A DNA stretch of 64,000 nucleotides from Streptomyces flavidovirens DSM 40150 (GCF_000429085.1 NZ_AUBE01000015.1:124001-188000), one strand, 5' to 3'; counted from the stretch's first letter, positions 25,446 to 33,551 are shown. The notes: generated by a model not told the origin, from the letters alone. Numbers and translations are program-made.

Positions 25446-26618
25446 TCAGGCGTTCGATGCGACCGGGGTGCGCGGCCGTGCGGTGGCGCGGCGCACCAGG
25501 TTCTCGTTGTCCCGCGTCAGGTCGAGGACGGAACGCAGCAGCTCGATGGGGGCGCCGCCGGAGCCCACCTCGTAGAGCCGCACCTCCTCGCTGTACGCCT
25601 TGCGGGCGATGCCGATGTGGCGGGCCCGGAAGGTCTTGAGGATGCGCAGTACGCGGGCGAGGGAGATGGCGGAGGCCGCGAGCCGCGGGGACAGCCGCGC
25701 CGCGTTCTCCCATTCGATGGCGGCGGACAGCTTGGAGACGGCGGAGGTGCCGACGCGGTGCGCGGCGTAGAAGTCGCGCCAGCGCGGCAGGGAGTACTGC
25801 ACCGACTCGGCGAGGAACCGGTCGTACTCCGGGCTGCTGTGGTCGCACTGCCACAGCGTCAGGTCGACCAGCCACAGCGGTACCTGTGCGGCGGCCGGGC
25901 CGAGGTAGTCGCTGCCCGCCACGTCGATCTCCTCGAAGTACGGGCGCAGGACCCGCGCGAAGAAGACCGGCGAGACGTTGGCGACGGTGAAGTCGATGGA
26001 GTCGACCATGGACTGGACGTGCTGCGCGGTGCGGTCGAGGGCGAGGGCGAAACCCCGATCGTGCGGTTCGAGGCGGGCCAGCGCGGCGCAGGTGTCGAGC
26101 GACGCGGCGAGGCTGGGGAAGACCATGCGGACGGCGTCCTGGAGGTTGCCCTCCATCTCCTCACCGGTGTACATGCGCCGGCGTACGCCGATGGGGTTCC
26201 ACGTCGTGTAGTGGTGCACGGTGTCGCGCGGCACCATGTCGGTACGCCGCCCGAGCGCCTCCAGGACGGGCAGGGCCTCGGGTACGACGGCCAGCGGCTC
26301 GGTGCCGTGCCGTTTGAGCGAGCCGAGGATCATGCCGAGGTCGCGCATGGCGGCGAGCGACTCGACGACGCTCCACCGGTCGACGGTGGCGGGGAGCGGC
26401 AGGAGGGTGCGCAGGGCGACGGTGAGCGCCGGGACGTCGGCGTCGCGGTTCATCGCGGGCAGTACGGCGAGCAGCGGGTCGGCGGCCAGTGGGTCGGCCT
26501 CGCGTATCTCCGATATCCGGTAACGCGGCTCGCGCAGTGCGTCGAGACCGGGCGCGACGAGGTCGACGGCGTTCCGCAGCTCGGTGACGTGCGTGAGGTG
26601 CGTGAGGTGCGTGGTCAT
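25446..26618 (-). CDS. PrnB-like haem protein (monodechloroaminopyrrolnitrin synthase family)
   Basis: A 390-residue homologue of pyrrolnitrin PrnB, a member of the indoleamine/tryptophan 2,3-dioxygenase superfamily that rearranges tryptophan into a phenylpyrrole. From memory of PrnB, LPAMNRDADVPALTVALRTLLPL, MRDLGMILGSLKRHGTEPLAVVPEALPVL and SDYLGPAAAQVPLWLVDLTLW all have close counterparts. The PrnB haem ligand His313, Tyr321 and Ser332 correspond to His334, Tyr342 and Ser353, with identical spacing (HIGIARKAY, GSGG). The ATG at 26618 is preceded by GAGGGGGG at 6 bases. The N-terminus has a short repeat (THLTHLTH). Haem-dependent oxidation of tryptophan or a derivative is expected; the product is unknown. 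Confidence 0.87.
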   Translation of the reverse strand: MTTHLTHLTHVTELRNAVDLVAPGLDALREPRYRISEIREADPLAADPLLAVLPAMNRDADVPALTVALRTLLPLPATVDRWSVVESLAAMRDLGMILGSLKRHGTEPLAVVPEALPVLEALGRRTDMVPRDTVHHYTTWNPIGVRRRMYTGEEMEGNLQDAVRMVFPSLAASLDTCAALARLEPHDRGFALALDRTAQHVQSMVDSIDFTVANVSPVFFARVLRPYFEEIDVAGSDYLGPAAAQVPLWLVDLTLWQCDHSSPEYDRFLAESVQYSLPRWRDFYAAHRVGTSAVSKLSAAIEWENAARLSPRLAASAISLARVLRILKTFRARHIGIARKAYSEEVRLYEVGSGGAPIELLRSVLDLTRDNENLVRRATARPRTPVASNA

Positions 26619-26885
26619 GGGATGCCCCCCTCGGGCAATGGGATTCGGTGGATGCCATGCGGTGCGGCCGACGGCGTGGTTCCGCCGCGGTGTGGGCGCG
26701 GCGGAGGTTTGCGCAGTGCGGTGATGCGGTCCCTGGTGGCGGCCCCGGATCGATCGCGACGGCGGCTCGTGGCCGGCCGTCGCGTGGTGCCGGTCAGCGC
26801 CGGGGTGTCCCGTACTCCGGGCAGCGCTGCCCGTTCCGTACGGCACGCCCTGGCGCGCACCGGCGCGCGGCGAGTCCCGCGCGCG
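26619..26885. other. Upstream region of the prnB-like operon
   Basis: No credible gene is seen between the MFS terminator and the prnB-like start. A separate promoter is implied because the preceding transcript ends in a hairpin. I could not pick clear -35/-10 boxes. The reading frame across it is Arg/Pro-rich and looks non-coding. Confidence 0.4.
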
Positions 26886-26915
26886 GGCGGGCGGCGCCCC
26901 TCAACGCCGCCCGCC
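26886..26915 (-). terminator. Terminator after the MFS exporter gene
   Basis: GGCGGGCGGCG (26886-26896) pairs perfectly with CGCCGCCCGCC (26905-26915) across an 8-base loop, 6 bases past the MFS stop on the minus strand. It separates the hpaB-like/MFS transcript from the prnB-like one. Confidence 0.75.
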
Positions 26916-26921
26916 GCGGCC

Positions 26922-28346
26922 TCACTTCACGGCGTCCTCCACCTGCTCCCGGTGTGCCGGGAGATCGGCCGGTGCGGGGAGGCGCAACCGGGTGGAGAGC
27001 AGTGCGGCCACGCCGGCGAAGGCGGCGCCGACGAGGAGCGCGGCCCTGAAGCCCGCGGTCTCGGCCGTGGCGGCGGCGCTGGTGGACGCGTCCGTGACGG
27101 TGGTGGCGACGGCGACCAGGACGGCGAGGCCGAGGACCGAGCCGAACTGCTGGCTGGTGTTGACGAGCCCGGAGGCGAGGCCCGTCTCCGCGGGCGACGC
27201 CTCGGCCGTCGCGGCCACATTGGTGGTGACCATGACCAGGGGCAGGGCGACGCCGAGTACCAGACTGGGGACGAGCACGGTGGTGAAGAAGGTGCCTTCC
27301 GCGGCGAGCGCGAGGGCCAGCCAGGCCGTACCGGCGAAGAGCAGCCCGAAGCCGAGCGTCATCGTGGACCGCAGGCCGAGCCTGGCGATGAGGCGCCCGC
27401 TCTGCGGCGCGGTGACCACGACGACGACCGACAGCGGCAGCAGCCCGAGCCCGCCGAAGAGCGGCGAGTGGCCGAGCACGCTCTGGAGGTACAGGCTGAC
27501 GAGGAAGAACATCGGGAAGAGAGCCATCTGGGCGAGCGCGCTCAGCGCATTGGCGAGCCGCAGCGCGGGGCGCCGCAGCACGGCGGGCGGCACCAGCGGA
27601 CGCGCGATCTTCCCTTCCAGTACGGCGAAGGCGGCGAGCAGCAGCAGTCCGCCGCCACCGGTGGCGAGCGTCCGCCCGCTGGTCCACCCGGCCTCGCCCG
27701 CGCCGACGAGCGCGTACGCGAGCAGGCCGAGCCCACCGGTGGCGGTGAGCGCGCCGCCGAGGTCGAAGCCGCGCTCGGCGGCGCGCGTACCGCCGTCGAG
27801 GAGGCGCAGGGCGAGCAGGCCGAGCGCCAGCCCGACGAGCACGTTGAGCCAGAAGGTGGAGCGCCAGCCGAGGAGGTCGGTGAGGACCCCGCCCAGCACG
27901 GTTCCCAGTACGCCGCCGAGGCCGCCCATCGCGGCGAACGCGCCGAGCGCCTTGTGCCGCCCGGGCCCGTCCGGGAAGAGGATCAGCAGCAGGGCGAACG
28001 CGGCCGCCGCGGCCAGCGCGGCGCCCACGCCCTGGACGGCTCGGGCGGCGATCAGCGCGCCGGAGGTCTGGGCGATCCCGCCGACGGCGGAGGCGGCGGC
28101 AAGCAGGCCGAGACCGGCCACGAAGAGCCGCCGGTGGCCGAGGAGATCGGCGGTACGCCCGCCGAGCAGGAGCAGCCCGCCGAAGGTGATGAGGTAGGCG
28201 TTGGCCACCCACGACAGTCCCGCCGAGCCCGAGCCGAGATCCTCACCGATGGAGGGCAGCGCGACGTTGATGATCGCGGTGTCCATGATGAGCAGAAGCT
28301 GGGTGGAGGCGAGCAGCGCGAGGGCCGCCTTCGCAGAGCCCTTCAC
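26922..28346 (-). CDS. MFS drug:H+ antiporter (DHA2-type, 14 helices)
   Basis: A 474-residue integral membrane protein. It starts with a helix LALLASTQLLLIMDTAIINVALPSIGEDLG, where the D and the NVALP block are typical of DHA2 exporters. Motif A-like GGRTADLLGHRRLF and motif C-like GGLGGVLGTVLGGVLTDLLGWRSTFWLNV follow, with about 14 hydrophobic segments in all. It exports a small molecule using the proton gradient. The GTG start overlaps the stop of the hpaB-like gene (GTGA), so the two are co-translated. In this context it most likely exports the product of the PrnB-like pathway or gives self-protection. Confidence 0.92.
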   Translation of the reverse strand: MKGSAKAALALLASTQLLLIMDTAIINVALPSIGEDLGSGSAGLSWVANAYLITFGGLLLLGGRTADLLGHRRLFVAGLGLLAAASAVGGIAQTSGALIAARAVQGVGAALAAAAAFALLLILFPDGPGRHKALGAFAAMGGLGGVLGTVLGGVLTDLLGWRSTFWLNVLVGLALGLLALRLLDGGTRAAERGFDLGGALTATGGLGLLAYALVGAGEAGWTSGRTLATGGGGLLLLAAFAVLEGKIARPLVPPAVLRRPALRLANALSALAQMALFPMFFLVSLYLQSVLGHSPLFGGLGLLPLSVVVVVTAPQSGRLIARLGLRSTMTLGFGLLFAGTAWLALALAAEGTFFTTVLVPSLVLGVALPLVMVTTNVAATAEASPAETGLASGLVNTSQQFGSVLGLAVLVAVATTVTDASTSAAATAETAGFRAALLVGAAFAGVAALLSTRLRLPAPADLPAHREQVEDAVK

Positions 28347-29824
28347 CGATTCGCGCCTCGCCCTGCCGGGCGCTCCCCGCCGCCCGCCCCCAGCGTGTAG
28401 CCGTCGAGGCAGGCCTGCGCGAGCGACTCGCAGGCGCCGGTGTCGCCCTCCCACACCTGCTGCATCAGGTAGATGTGCGGGGCGCCGTGGTAGAAGCGCT
28501 CGTACTGCTCGTGCCGTCCGGCGAACTCCGAACCGAGCGCGTCCCAGGCCAGCTTGAGCAGCTTGATCCGGTCCTCGGCGGGGTGTCCGGGCGAGCGGAT
28601 GTATTTCTTGACGAGCGGCCCGAGCTCCGGGTGCAGCAGGTCCTCGGCGGAGGCGGGAAGCTGGATGACGCCGCCGCCCGCGAGCATCTTGATCTCCTGC
28701 ACGGCCTGCGGGTAGAGCTCACCGGCCATGATGCGCTGCGCGAAGGAGATCTCCTTGCCGGGCTTGACGCCCTGCCCGCCCTCGACGTTCTCGTACGACG
28801 CCTCCGCGGCCAGCACGAAGGCCTTCGCCTGGGCGACCTTGCCCATCAGCCGGCCGATGGCCTGGGTGACGGGCGGAAGCTGGTAGGTGTTGTTGGCCTT
28901 GGTGACGAGGATGGCGAGGCCGGTGAGGAATTCGAGCTTGGTCCAGAAGCGGGTCGCCGCCTGGTGGACGAAGTTGACGTACGCCGGGGTCTGCCACCAC
29001 ATCGAGAAGCTCGCGTCGACGTTGCGGTAGGCGAGGACGTTCTCCCACGGTACGAAGACGTCCTCGCAGACCAGCAGGGCGTCGTTCTCGTCGAAGCGGG
29101 AGGACAGCGGGTTGTCGAAGACGCTGCGCGCCTGCGCCTCGTACGACGTGCGGGAGAGGAACTTCAGGCCGGGGGTGTCGATCGGCACGGAGAAGCAGAC
29201 GGCGTGCTCGATGTCCTGCGGGGCGAGCGGCTCGATGGTCCCGACGATGACCTCGTTGCCGAAGACGGCGCCGGTGCCGATCATCTTGGCGCCGCGTACG
29301 ACGATCCCGCCGTCCCGCTCCGCGACGACGCGGACCACCAGGTCGTCCTCCTCCTGCTCGGAGGCGGACCTCGTGCGGTCGATCTGCGGATTGGTGATGG
29401 TGAAGGTGGGGTAGAGGTCGCCCTCGGCGAGCCGCCGGTGGTAGGCGAGGGCGTTCGGGGCTCCGTCGAACGACTCCGTGGTGAAGACCTGCGGGAGCGC
29501 GGCGAATCCGGCGGCCCCGGCGGCCATGTAGTCGGGCGTACGGCCGAGGAAGCCGAAGCTGGCCTCCGCCCACACCTTGTGGGCCCGGCGGCGGGCGACC
29601 AGGTCCTCGTACGAGCGGGGGATCGCGTACGCGCGGTGCACGCCCTGCGACGTGAGCACGGATGTGTGCTCGGAGTCGTGGGCGAGGTCGAAGAGGCGGG
29701 CGATGGATCGCGCGGTGTTGCGGAAGGCCGGGTGCCGGGTGACGTCCTTGACCCGCTCGCCGTCCAGCCACACCTCTCGGCCGTCTCGCAGCGATTCCAG
29801 ATAATCCTGACCGGACCTCGTCAC
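28343..29824 (-). CDS. 4-hydroxyphenylacetate 3-hydroxylase (HpaB)-family flavin monooxygenase
   Basis: A 493-residue acyl-CoA-dehydrogenase-fold oxygenase of the HpaB/PvcC/TftD group. TRSGQDYLESLRDGREVWLDGERV at the N-terminus, GRTPDYMAA, LYPTFTITNPQIDRTRS, the gating-loop region KMIGTGAVFGNEVIVG and CEDVFVPWENVLAYRN are characteristic. These enzymes use reduced FAD from a separate small reductase to ortho-hydroxylate phenols, or to hydroxylate and dehalogenate them. No reductase gene is nearby, so a general flavin reductase must serve. GTG 29824 is chosen over TTG 29827 because GAGGAG sits 5 bases before it. It is the first gene of an operon with the MFS exporter. Confidence 0.9.
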   Translation of the reverse strand: MTRSGQDYLESLRDGREVWLDGERVKDVTRHPAFRNTARSIARLFDLAHDSEHTSVLTSQGVHRAYAIPRSYEDLVARRRAHKVWAEASFGFLGRTPDYMAAGAAGFAALPQVFTTESFDGAPNALAYHRRLAEGDLYPTFTITNPQIDRTRSASEQEEDDLVVRVVAERDGGIVVRGAKMIGTGAVFGNEVIVGTIEPLAPQDIEHAVCFSVPIDTPGLKFLSRTSYEAQARSVFDNPLSSRFDENDALLVCEDVFVPWENVLAYRNVDASFSMWWQTPAYVNFVHQAATRFWTKLEFLTGLAILVTKANNTYQLPPVTQAIGRLMGKVAQAKAFVLAAEASYENVEGGQGVKPGKEISFAQRIMAGELYPQAVQEIKMLAGGGVIQLPASAEDLLHPELGPLVKKYIRSPGHPAEDRIKLLKLAWDALGSEFAGRHEQYERFYHGAPHIYLMQQVWEGDTGACESLAQACLDGYTLGAGGGERPAGRGANR

Positions 29825-29903
29825 CAATTCTCCTCATACGGAACGGCAATGCCGCTGCCGAGCCTGTCTGGCCGCGCCCGCCCCGGCAATGAACACCCGT
29901 CCA

Positions 29904-29921
29904 CCGGTCCTTATGAACCGG
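29904..29921. promoter_or_regulatory. Inverted repeat upstream of the hpaB-like gene
   Basis: CCGGT-N8-ACCGG, with an AT-rich centre (CCTTATGA), lies 80-97 bases before the hpaB-like start. It could be a -10/operator zone for the neighbouring AraC-type regulator. This is position-based inference only. Confidence 0.35.
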
Positions 29922-29960
29922 CCAGTCGGGTGCGGGTGGCCCGGCCCGCCCCGCAGGCCC

Positions 29961-30938
29961 CTACGCCGGCCCCGCCGCGATCCGGTACTCGCCCGGCGTC
30001 GTGCCGAACCACTTGCGGAACGCGAGGTGGAAGCCCACCGAGCTCTGGTAACCGACCCGCTGCGGCACCGCCGACTGCGCCACCGTCGTCTCCCTCAGCA
30101 GCCGCGCCGCCTCCTGCATACGGCGCCCCGTCAGGTGCCGCGCCGGCGCGTCCCCGACCAGCGTGCGGAAGGCCGCGGTGAAGGCGGACCTGGACATGCC
30201 GACCTCGCGGGCCAGCGACTCGATCGTCCACGGCTCCGCGAACCGGGTCGCGATGATCACCATCGCCCTGCTGATGCCGGGGTGCCGCAGCACCGGCAGC
30301 GCGGACGGGTTGTCGGCCAGTTGGCGCAGCAGCGGCCGCAGCGCCAGCACCAGCGCCATCTCGAACGCGCGCAGCGTGATGAGCCGGTCGCCCGGCCCGA
30401 CGGGCCGGTCCGGCGCCGCGAGCAGGCGCAACGTGTCACGCAGCAGCGGCTCGGCGGCGACCTGCGGGCCGTCGAGCACCAGGGCCCACGGCAGCGCTTT
30501 GTAGAGGCCGGTCGCGGCGCTCGCGTCGTAGTGCAGCCCGGCGCACAGCAGTCGGCTCTCCGGTCCGCTGCCCTCGATCCTGATCTCGCCGGACGTGCCG
30601 GGCTGGCGCTCGGGCAGCACCGCGCGCAGCGGCATGCCCTGCCGGTCCGGCCGGTCGGAGAGGCGGTGCGCGGTCCCGGTCGGGAAGACGGCGAGGTCGC
30701 CCACGTTCAGTTCGAGGGGGGTCTGGCCCTCGCCGCTGATCCAGCAGCCGCCCTCGACGATGTAATGGAGTACGGCGCAACTCTGCTCGGCGTCGCCCTC
30801 GATGGCCCACGGGGCGTTCACATGCCAGCGGCTGTCGAAAACGCCGGTGAGGCGCAAAGGCTTCAACAGCTCGCTGAGCAGGTCGTCGCTTTCGCCGCTT
30901 TCGCCGCCTTCGTCGCCTGGTCGTTCCATCGCGTCCAT
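29961..30938 (-). CDS. AraC-family transcriptional regulator (cupin type)
   Basis: A 325-residue protein. The N-terminal cupin_6 domain (about 20-200) contains VLHYIVEGGCWISGEG, LNVGDLAVFPTGTAHRLSD and GLHYDASAATGLYKALPWALVL. A C-terminal AraC double helix-turn-helix follows, with WTIESLAREVGMSRSAFTAAFRTLVGDAPARHLTGRRMQEAARLL and VGYQSSVGFHLAFRKWFGTTPGEYR. Cupin-type AraC proteins usually activate nearby catabolic or biosynthetic genes after binding a ligand. ATG 30938 has GAGGG 8 bases upstream. It precedes the hpaB-like gene by 136 bases on the same strand and is divergent from the NmrA-like gene, so either or both may be its targets. Confidence 0.9.
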   Translation of the reverse strand: MDAMERPGDEGGESGESDDLLSELLKPLRLTGVFDSRWHVNAPWAIEGDAEQSCAVLHYIVEGGCWISGEGQTPLELNVGDLAVFPTGTAHRLSDRPDRQGMPLRAVLPERQPGTSGEIRIEGSGPESRLLCAGLHYDASAATGLYKALPWALVLDGPQVAAEPLLRDTLRLLAAPDRPVGPGDRLITLRAFEMALVLALRPLLRQLADNPSALPVLRHPGISRAMVIIATRFAEPWTIESLAREVGMSRSAFTAAFRTLVGDAPARHLTGRRMQEAARLLRETTVAQSAVPQRVGYQSSVGFHLAFRKWFGTTPGEYRIAAGPA

Positions 30939-31056
30939 TGGACGATCCCTCAACCCTCGCCCCGGTTTGTTAATTGATCGGCCGAAGCCCCCGCCGCCAG
31001 CCTGGAAAGGCCGTTCACGGCAACAGCCTCACCCTATCGAAGGGCTCCAGACACTC
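30939..31056. promoter_or_regulatory. Divergent promoter region, araC-type / NmrA-type genes
   Basis: 118 bases separate the two divergent starts. The centre is AT-rich (TTTGTTAATTGATC, 30966-30979), the only such patch here and the likely site of overlapping promoters. No clear operator repeat is seen. Confidence 0.45.
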
Positions 31057-31995
31057 ATGTCCGATCACATTCCGATGCGCGTCGCGGTCGTGGGGGCGAC
31101 CGGCTTCCAGGGCGGCGCGGTGGCCCGCCTGCTGGCGGAGCGGAAGCACCGCGTCCGCACACTGACCCGCAAGTCCGAGAGCGAGCGCCCCGAGCTCGGG
31201 GGAGCCGCCTTCGTCCTCGGCGACCTCGCGAACGCGGACGACGTACGCCACCTCTTCGAGCGCGCCACGCACGCCTCGGTCGTGATGCCGCTGGTGTACG
31301 ACACGGAGACGGTCGAGGCGTACGCCCGGAACATCGCGGACGCGGCCCGTGGGGCCGGAGTGCGCAGAGTTGTCTACAACTCCAACACCCGTGTCCCCGA
31401 GGCCTCCACGAATGTGGCGGCCTTCGAGACCCGGCGGCTCGCCGAGACGGTTCTGCGCGAGGGCCTGCGCGACAGCGGTGTGGAGCTGGTCGTGCTGCGG
31501 CCGCCGGTGTACCTCGACAACCTCTTCAGCCCGTGGAACGGCCCGGCGCTGGCGAAGGACGGCGTACTCGCCTACCCGCTGCCCGCCGACACGAGGACCG
31601 CCTGGCTCTCCCACCGGGACCTCGCCGAGGCCGTGTACGCGGCGCTGACCGTGGACGGTGTCGCCGGCCGCACGCTGGACATCGGCGGCTCGCAGAGCCT
31701 GACCGGGGACGAGCTCGCGGCGGCCTTCGCGCAGGGGCTCGGCCGCGATGTGCACTACGCGCCGCTGCCGCCACACGTCTTCGAGGAGGGGCTGGCGCAG
31801 GCCATCGGACCCCGGGCGGCGGCCGGTGTGGCGGGCATCTACCACTACATGGCGAGCGGCGCGGGCCCCGAGCTGATGGCGGGCGACGACGGCAGCGCCG
31901 CCGAGGCGCTCTGCGTGAAGCCGGCACCGGTCGACGAGTGGGTGGCCAGGCAGCCGTGGCAGATCTGGGCGGACGACGCGACCGCGGTCTCCTAG
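31057..31995 (+). CDS. NmrA/HSCARG-family NAD(P)-binding protein
   Basis: A 312-residue atypical SDR with the NADP loop VAVVGATGFQGGAVARLLAERKHRVRTLTRKSES at the N-terminus. FETRRLAETVLREG replaces the usual YxxxK, so catalytic oxidoreduction is doubtful and a sensor role like HSCARG is possible. The C-terminal half (LDIGGSQSLTGDELAAAFAQGLGRDVHYAPLP) is the family's substrate region. ATG 31057 has GAAGGG 12 bases upstream; ATG 31075 is a shorter alternative. It is divergent from the AraC regulator, suggesting control by it. Whether it belongs to the biosynthetic block is unclear. Confidence 0.85.
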   Translation: MSDHIPMRVAVVGATGFQGGAVARLLAERKHRVRTLTRKSESERPELGGAAFVLGDLANADDVRHLFERATHASVVMPLVYDTETVEAYARNIADAARGAGVRRVVYNSNTRVPEASTNVAAFETRRLAETVLREGLRDSGVELVVLRPPVYLDNLFSPWNGPALAKDGVLAYPLPADTRTAWLSHRDLAEAVYAALTVDGVAGRTLDIGGSQSLTGDELAAAFAQGLGRDVHYAPLPPHVFEEGLAQAIGPRAAAGVAGIYHYMASGAGPELMAGDDGSAAEALCVKPAPVDEWVARQPWQIWADDATAVS

Positions 31996-31998
31996 GAC

Positions 31999-32044
31999 CT
32001 GTCCGGCGGATCAGGCGCGGCCCCGGCCATGATCCGTCGGACAG
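31999..32044 (+). terminator. Hairpin after the NmrA-like gene
   Basis: CTGTCCGGCGGATCA (31999-32013) pairs with TGATCCGTCGGACAG (32030-32044) with one G-T mismatch. It starts 3 bases after the stop codon. From memory, similar sequences recur after many Streptomyces genes. Confidence 0.75.
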
Positions 32045-32129
32045 ACCCTGGTCCTCCCCTCTCGGGTCCTCCCCTTTTTGTGAAGACCTGCGGACAACCT
32101 GAGTGATCACCTCCGCAATCCCCTCACCA

Positions 32130-32139
32130 GCGATATCGC
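32130..32139. promoter_or_regulatory. Short palindrome upstream of the S8 protease gene
   Basis: GCGATATCGC, a perfect 10-base palindrome, and GTGATCAC (32103-32110) lie 150-180 bases before the protease start. They are possible regulator sites, with weak support. Confidence 0.25.
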
Positions 32140-32286
32140 CAATTCCGGCCCCACGTGCGGTCTTGTAGTGCTTCACAGCGCACGAGAGGCTGCCCGGCGG
32201 TGTCTGCCGCAGCGCCACGGGGGCCGGCGGACAGGGCCGGATCAACTCCGCAGTACGTGCGCCAAGTTGAGGAGGGGACTCAGCAC

Positions 32287-33495
32287 ATGGCACAAACGCG
32301 CACTTCCCGCCCGCGCCTCGCGGGAGCCGTCACCGCTGTCACCACGGCAGCGGTTCTCTCGGCCATCACGCTGCCCGCGCAGGCCGCCCCGGCCGAGGGG
32401 CGGATACTGGGAGCCGGCGCACCCGGCTCGGTCGGCAACAGCTACATCGTCACGCTCAAGACAGGACCGGGGGGAATCAAGGCTCCGTCCGAGGCCGGCA
32501 GCGACCTCGCGCAGCGGTACGGGGCGGCCATCAAGCACACGTACAGCACCGTGCTCAACGGTTACGCCGTGAGAGCGGACGAGGCGCAGGCCAAGCGCCT
32601 CGCGGCGGACCCGAACGTCGCCTCCGTGGTCCAGGACACCAAGGTGTCGCTGGCAGGCACCCAGCAGAACCCGACATGGGGCCTGGACCGGCTCGACCAG
32701 CCCGGTCTCCCCCTGGACAAGTCGTACACGTATCCCGAGAGCGCCGGCGGCGGCGTGAACGTGTACGTCATCGACACCGGTATCCGCTCGTCCCACCAGG
32801 ACTTCGGCGGCCGGGCGAGCAGCGGCTGGGACTTCGTCGACAACGACGCCACCGCCCAGGACGGCAACGGTCACGGCACGCACGTCGCCGGCACCGTCGC
32901 GGGCCGGACGTACGGCGTCGCGAAGAAGGCCAGGGTGGTCGGCGTACGGGTGCTCGACAACGCCGGCTCCGGTACGACGGCCCAGGTCATCGCGGGCATC
33001 GACTGGGTGACGAAGAACGCCGGGAAGCCGGCCGTGGCGAACCTGAGCCTCGGCGGTTTCGCCAACGCCCAGCTGGACGCGGCCGTACGCAACTCGATCG
33101 CGTCCGGCGTCACGTACACGGTCGCGGCGGGCAACGACGGGCTGCCGGCGAACCTGTACTCGCCGGCCCGCGTCGCGGAAGCGCTCACGGTCGGCGCGAC
33201 GGATGTCAAGGACGCGCGTGCGAGCTTCTCGAACTGGGGTCCGCAGCTCGACCTGTTCGCACCCGGAGTGGCGATCTCGTCCACCTGGAACACGGGTGAC
33301 ACGGCGACAAAGACCATATCCGGTACGTCGATGGCGGCCCCGCACACCGCGGGCGCGGCAGCGCTGTATCTGGCCGGACACACGTCGGCGACCCCGGCGG
33401 ACGTGAGCCGGGCGCTGACCGGGAAGGCGGCCAAGGGCAAGGTCACGGGCGCGGGCCTCGCCTCGCCGAACCTGCTGCTCCAGGTGAACAACTGA
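32287..33495 (+). CDS. Secreted S8 subtilisin-like serine protease
   Basis: A 402-residue exported proteinase-K-type subtilase. It has a signal peptide (to about ALPAQAA, residue 34), an I9 inhibitor propeptide (about 50-121: SYIVTLKTGPGG ... NGYAVRADEAQAKRLAADPNVASVVQD) and the peptidase domain. The triad is Asp163 (YVIDTGIR), His196 (GHGTHVAGTVAG) and Ser348 (SGTSMAAPH), with oxyanion Asn283 in AAGNDG. The Cys found after AAGN in many relatives is absent here. ATG 32287 is preceded by GAGGAGGGG at 9 bases. It is monocistronic and ends at a strong terminator. Function: extracellular protein degradation. Confidence 0.95.
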   Translation: MAQTRTSRPRLAGAVTAVTTAAVLSAITLPAQAAPAEGRILGAGAPGSVGNSYIVTLKTGPGGIKAPSEAGSDLAQRYGAAIKHTYSTVLNGYAVRADEAQAKRLAADPNVASVVQDTKVSLAGTQQNPTWGLDRLDQPGLPLDKSYTYPESAGGGVNVYVIDTGIRSSHQDFGGRASSGWDFVDNDATAQDGNGHGTHVAGTVAGRTYGVAKKARVVGVRVLDNAGSGTTAQVIAGIDWVTKNAGKPAVANLSLGGFANAQLDAAVRNSIASGVTYTVAAGNDGLPANLYSPARVAEALTVGATDVKDARASFSNWGPQLDLFAPGVAISSTWNTGDTATKTISGTSMAAPHTAGAAALYLAGHTSATPADVSRALTGKAAKGKVTGAGLASPNLLLQVNN

Positions 33496-33504
33496 TCGCA
33501 GCGG

Positions 33505-33542
33505 CACACCCGCACACCCGCACAACCGCACACCCGCACACC
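33505..33542. repeat. Short tandem repeat (CCGCACAC-type)
   Basis: About five imperfect 8-base units reading CACACCCG/CACAACCG lie between the S8 protease stop and its terminator. This looks like simple slippage and is unlikely to be functional. Confidence 0.7.
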
Positions 33543-33551
33543 GGAAAACGG

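Noticed and set aside
26615..26860. A minus-strand 81-codon frame ending in the ATGA of the prnB-like start, as a possible leader peptide
   Set aside because: The translation is Arg/Pro-rich, has no ribosome site and no pattern of a regulatory leader. The prnB-like gene has its own strong GAGGGGGG.
24156..28400. A plus-strand open frame of about 1,400 codons running antisense to the PhzS-like, PrnB-like and MFS genes
   Set aside because: It is rich in Arg, Gly, Val and Glu with no domain, and it mirrors codon bias of the genes on the other strand. Three well-supported proteins occupy the minus strand.
24144..30938. The accessory block as a pyrrolnitrin cluster
   Set aside because: Only a PrnB homologue is present; the tryptophan 7-halogenase, second halogenase and Rieske oxygenase of pyrrolnitrin loci are missing.
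33505..33542. Tandem CCGCACAC units as a CRISPR or iteron array
   Set aside because: Units are only 8 bases, imperfect and without spacers; there are no cas or replication genes.
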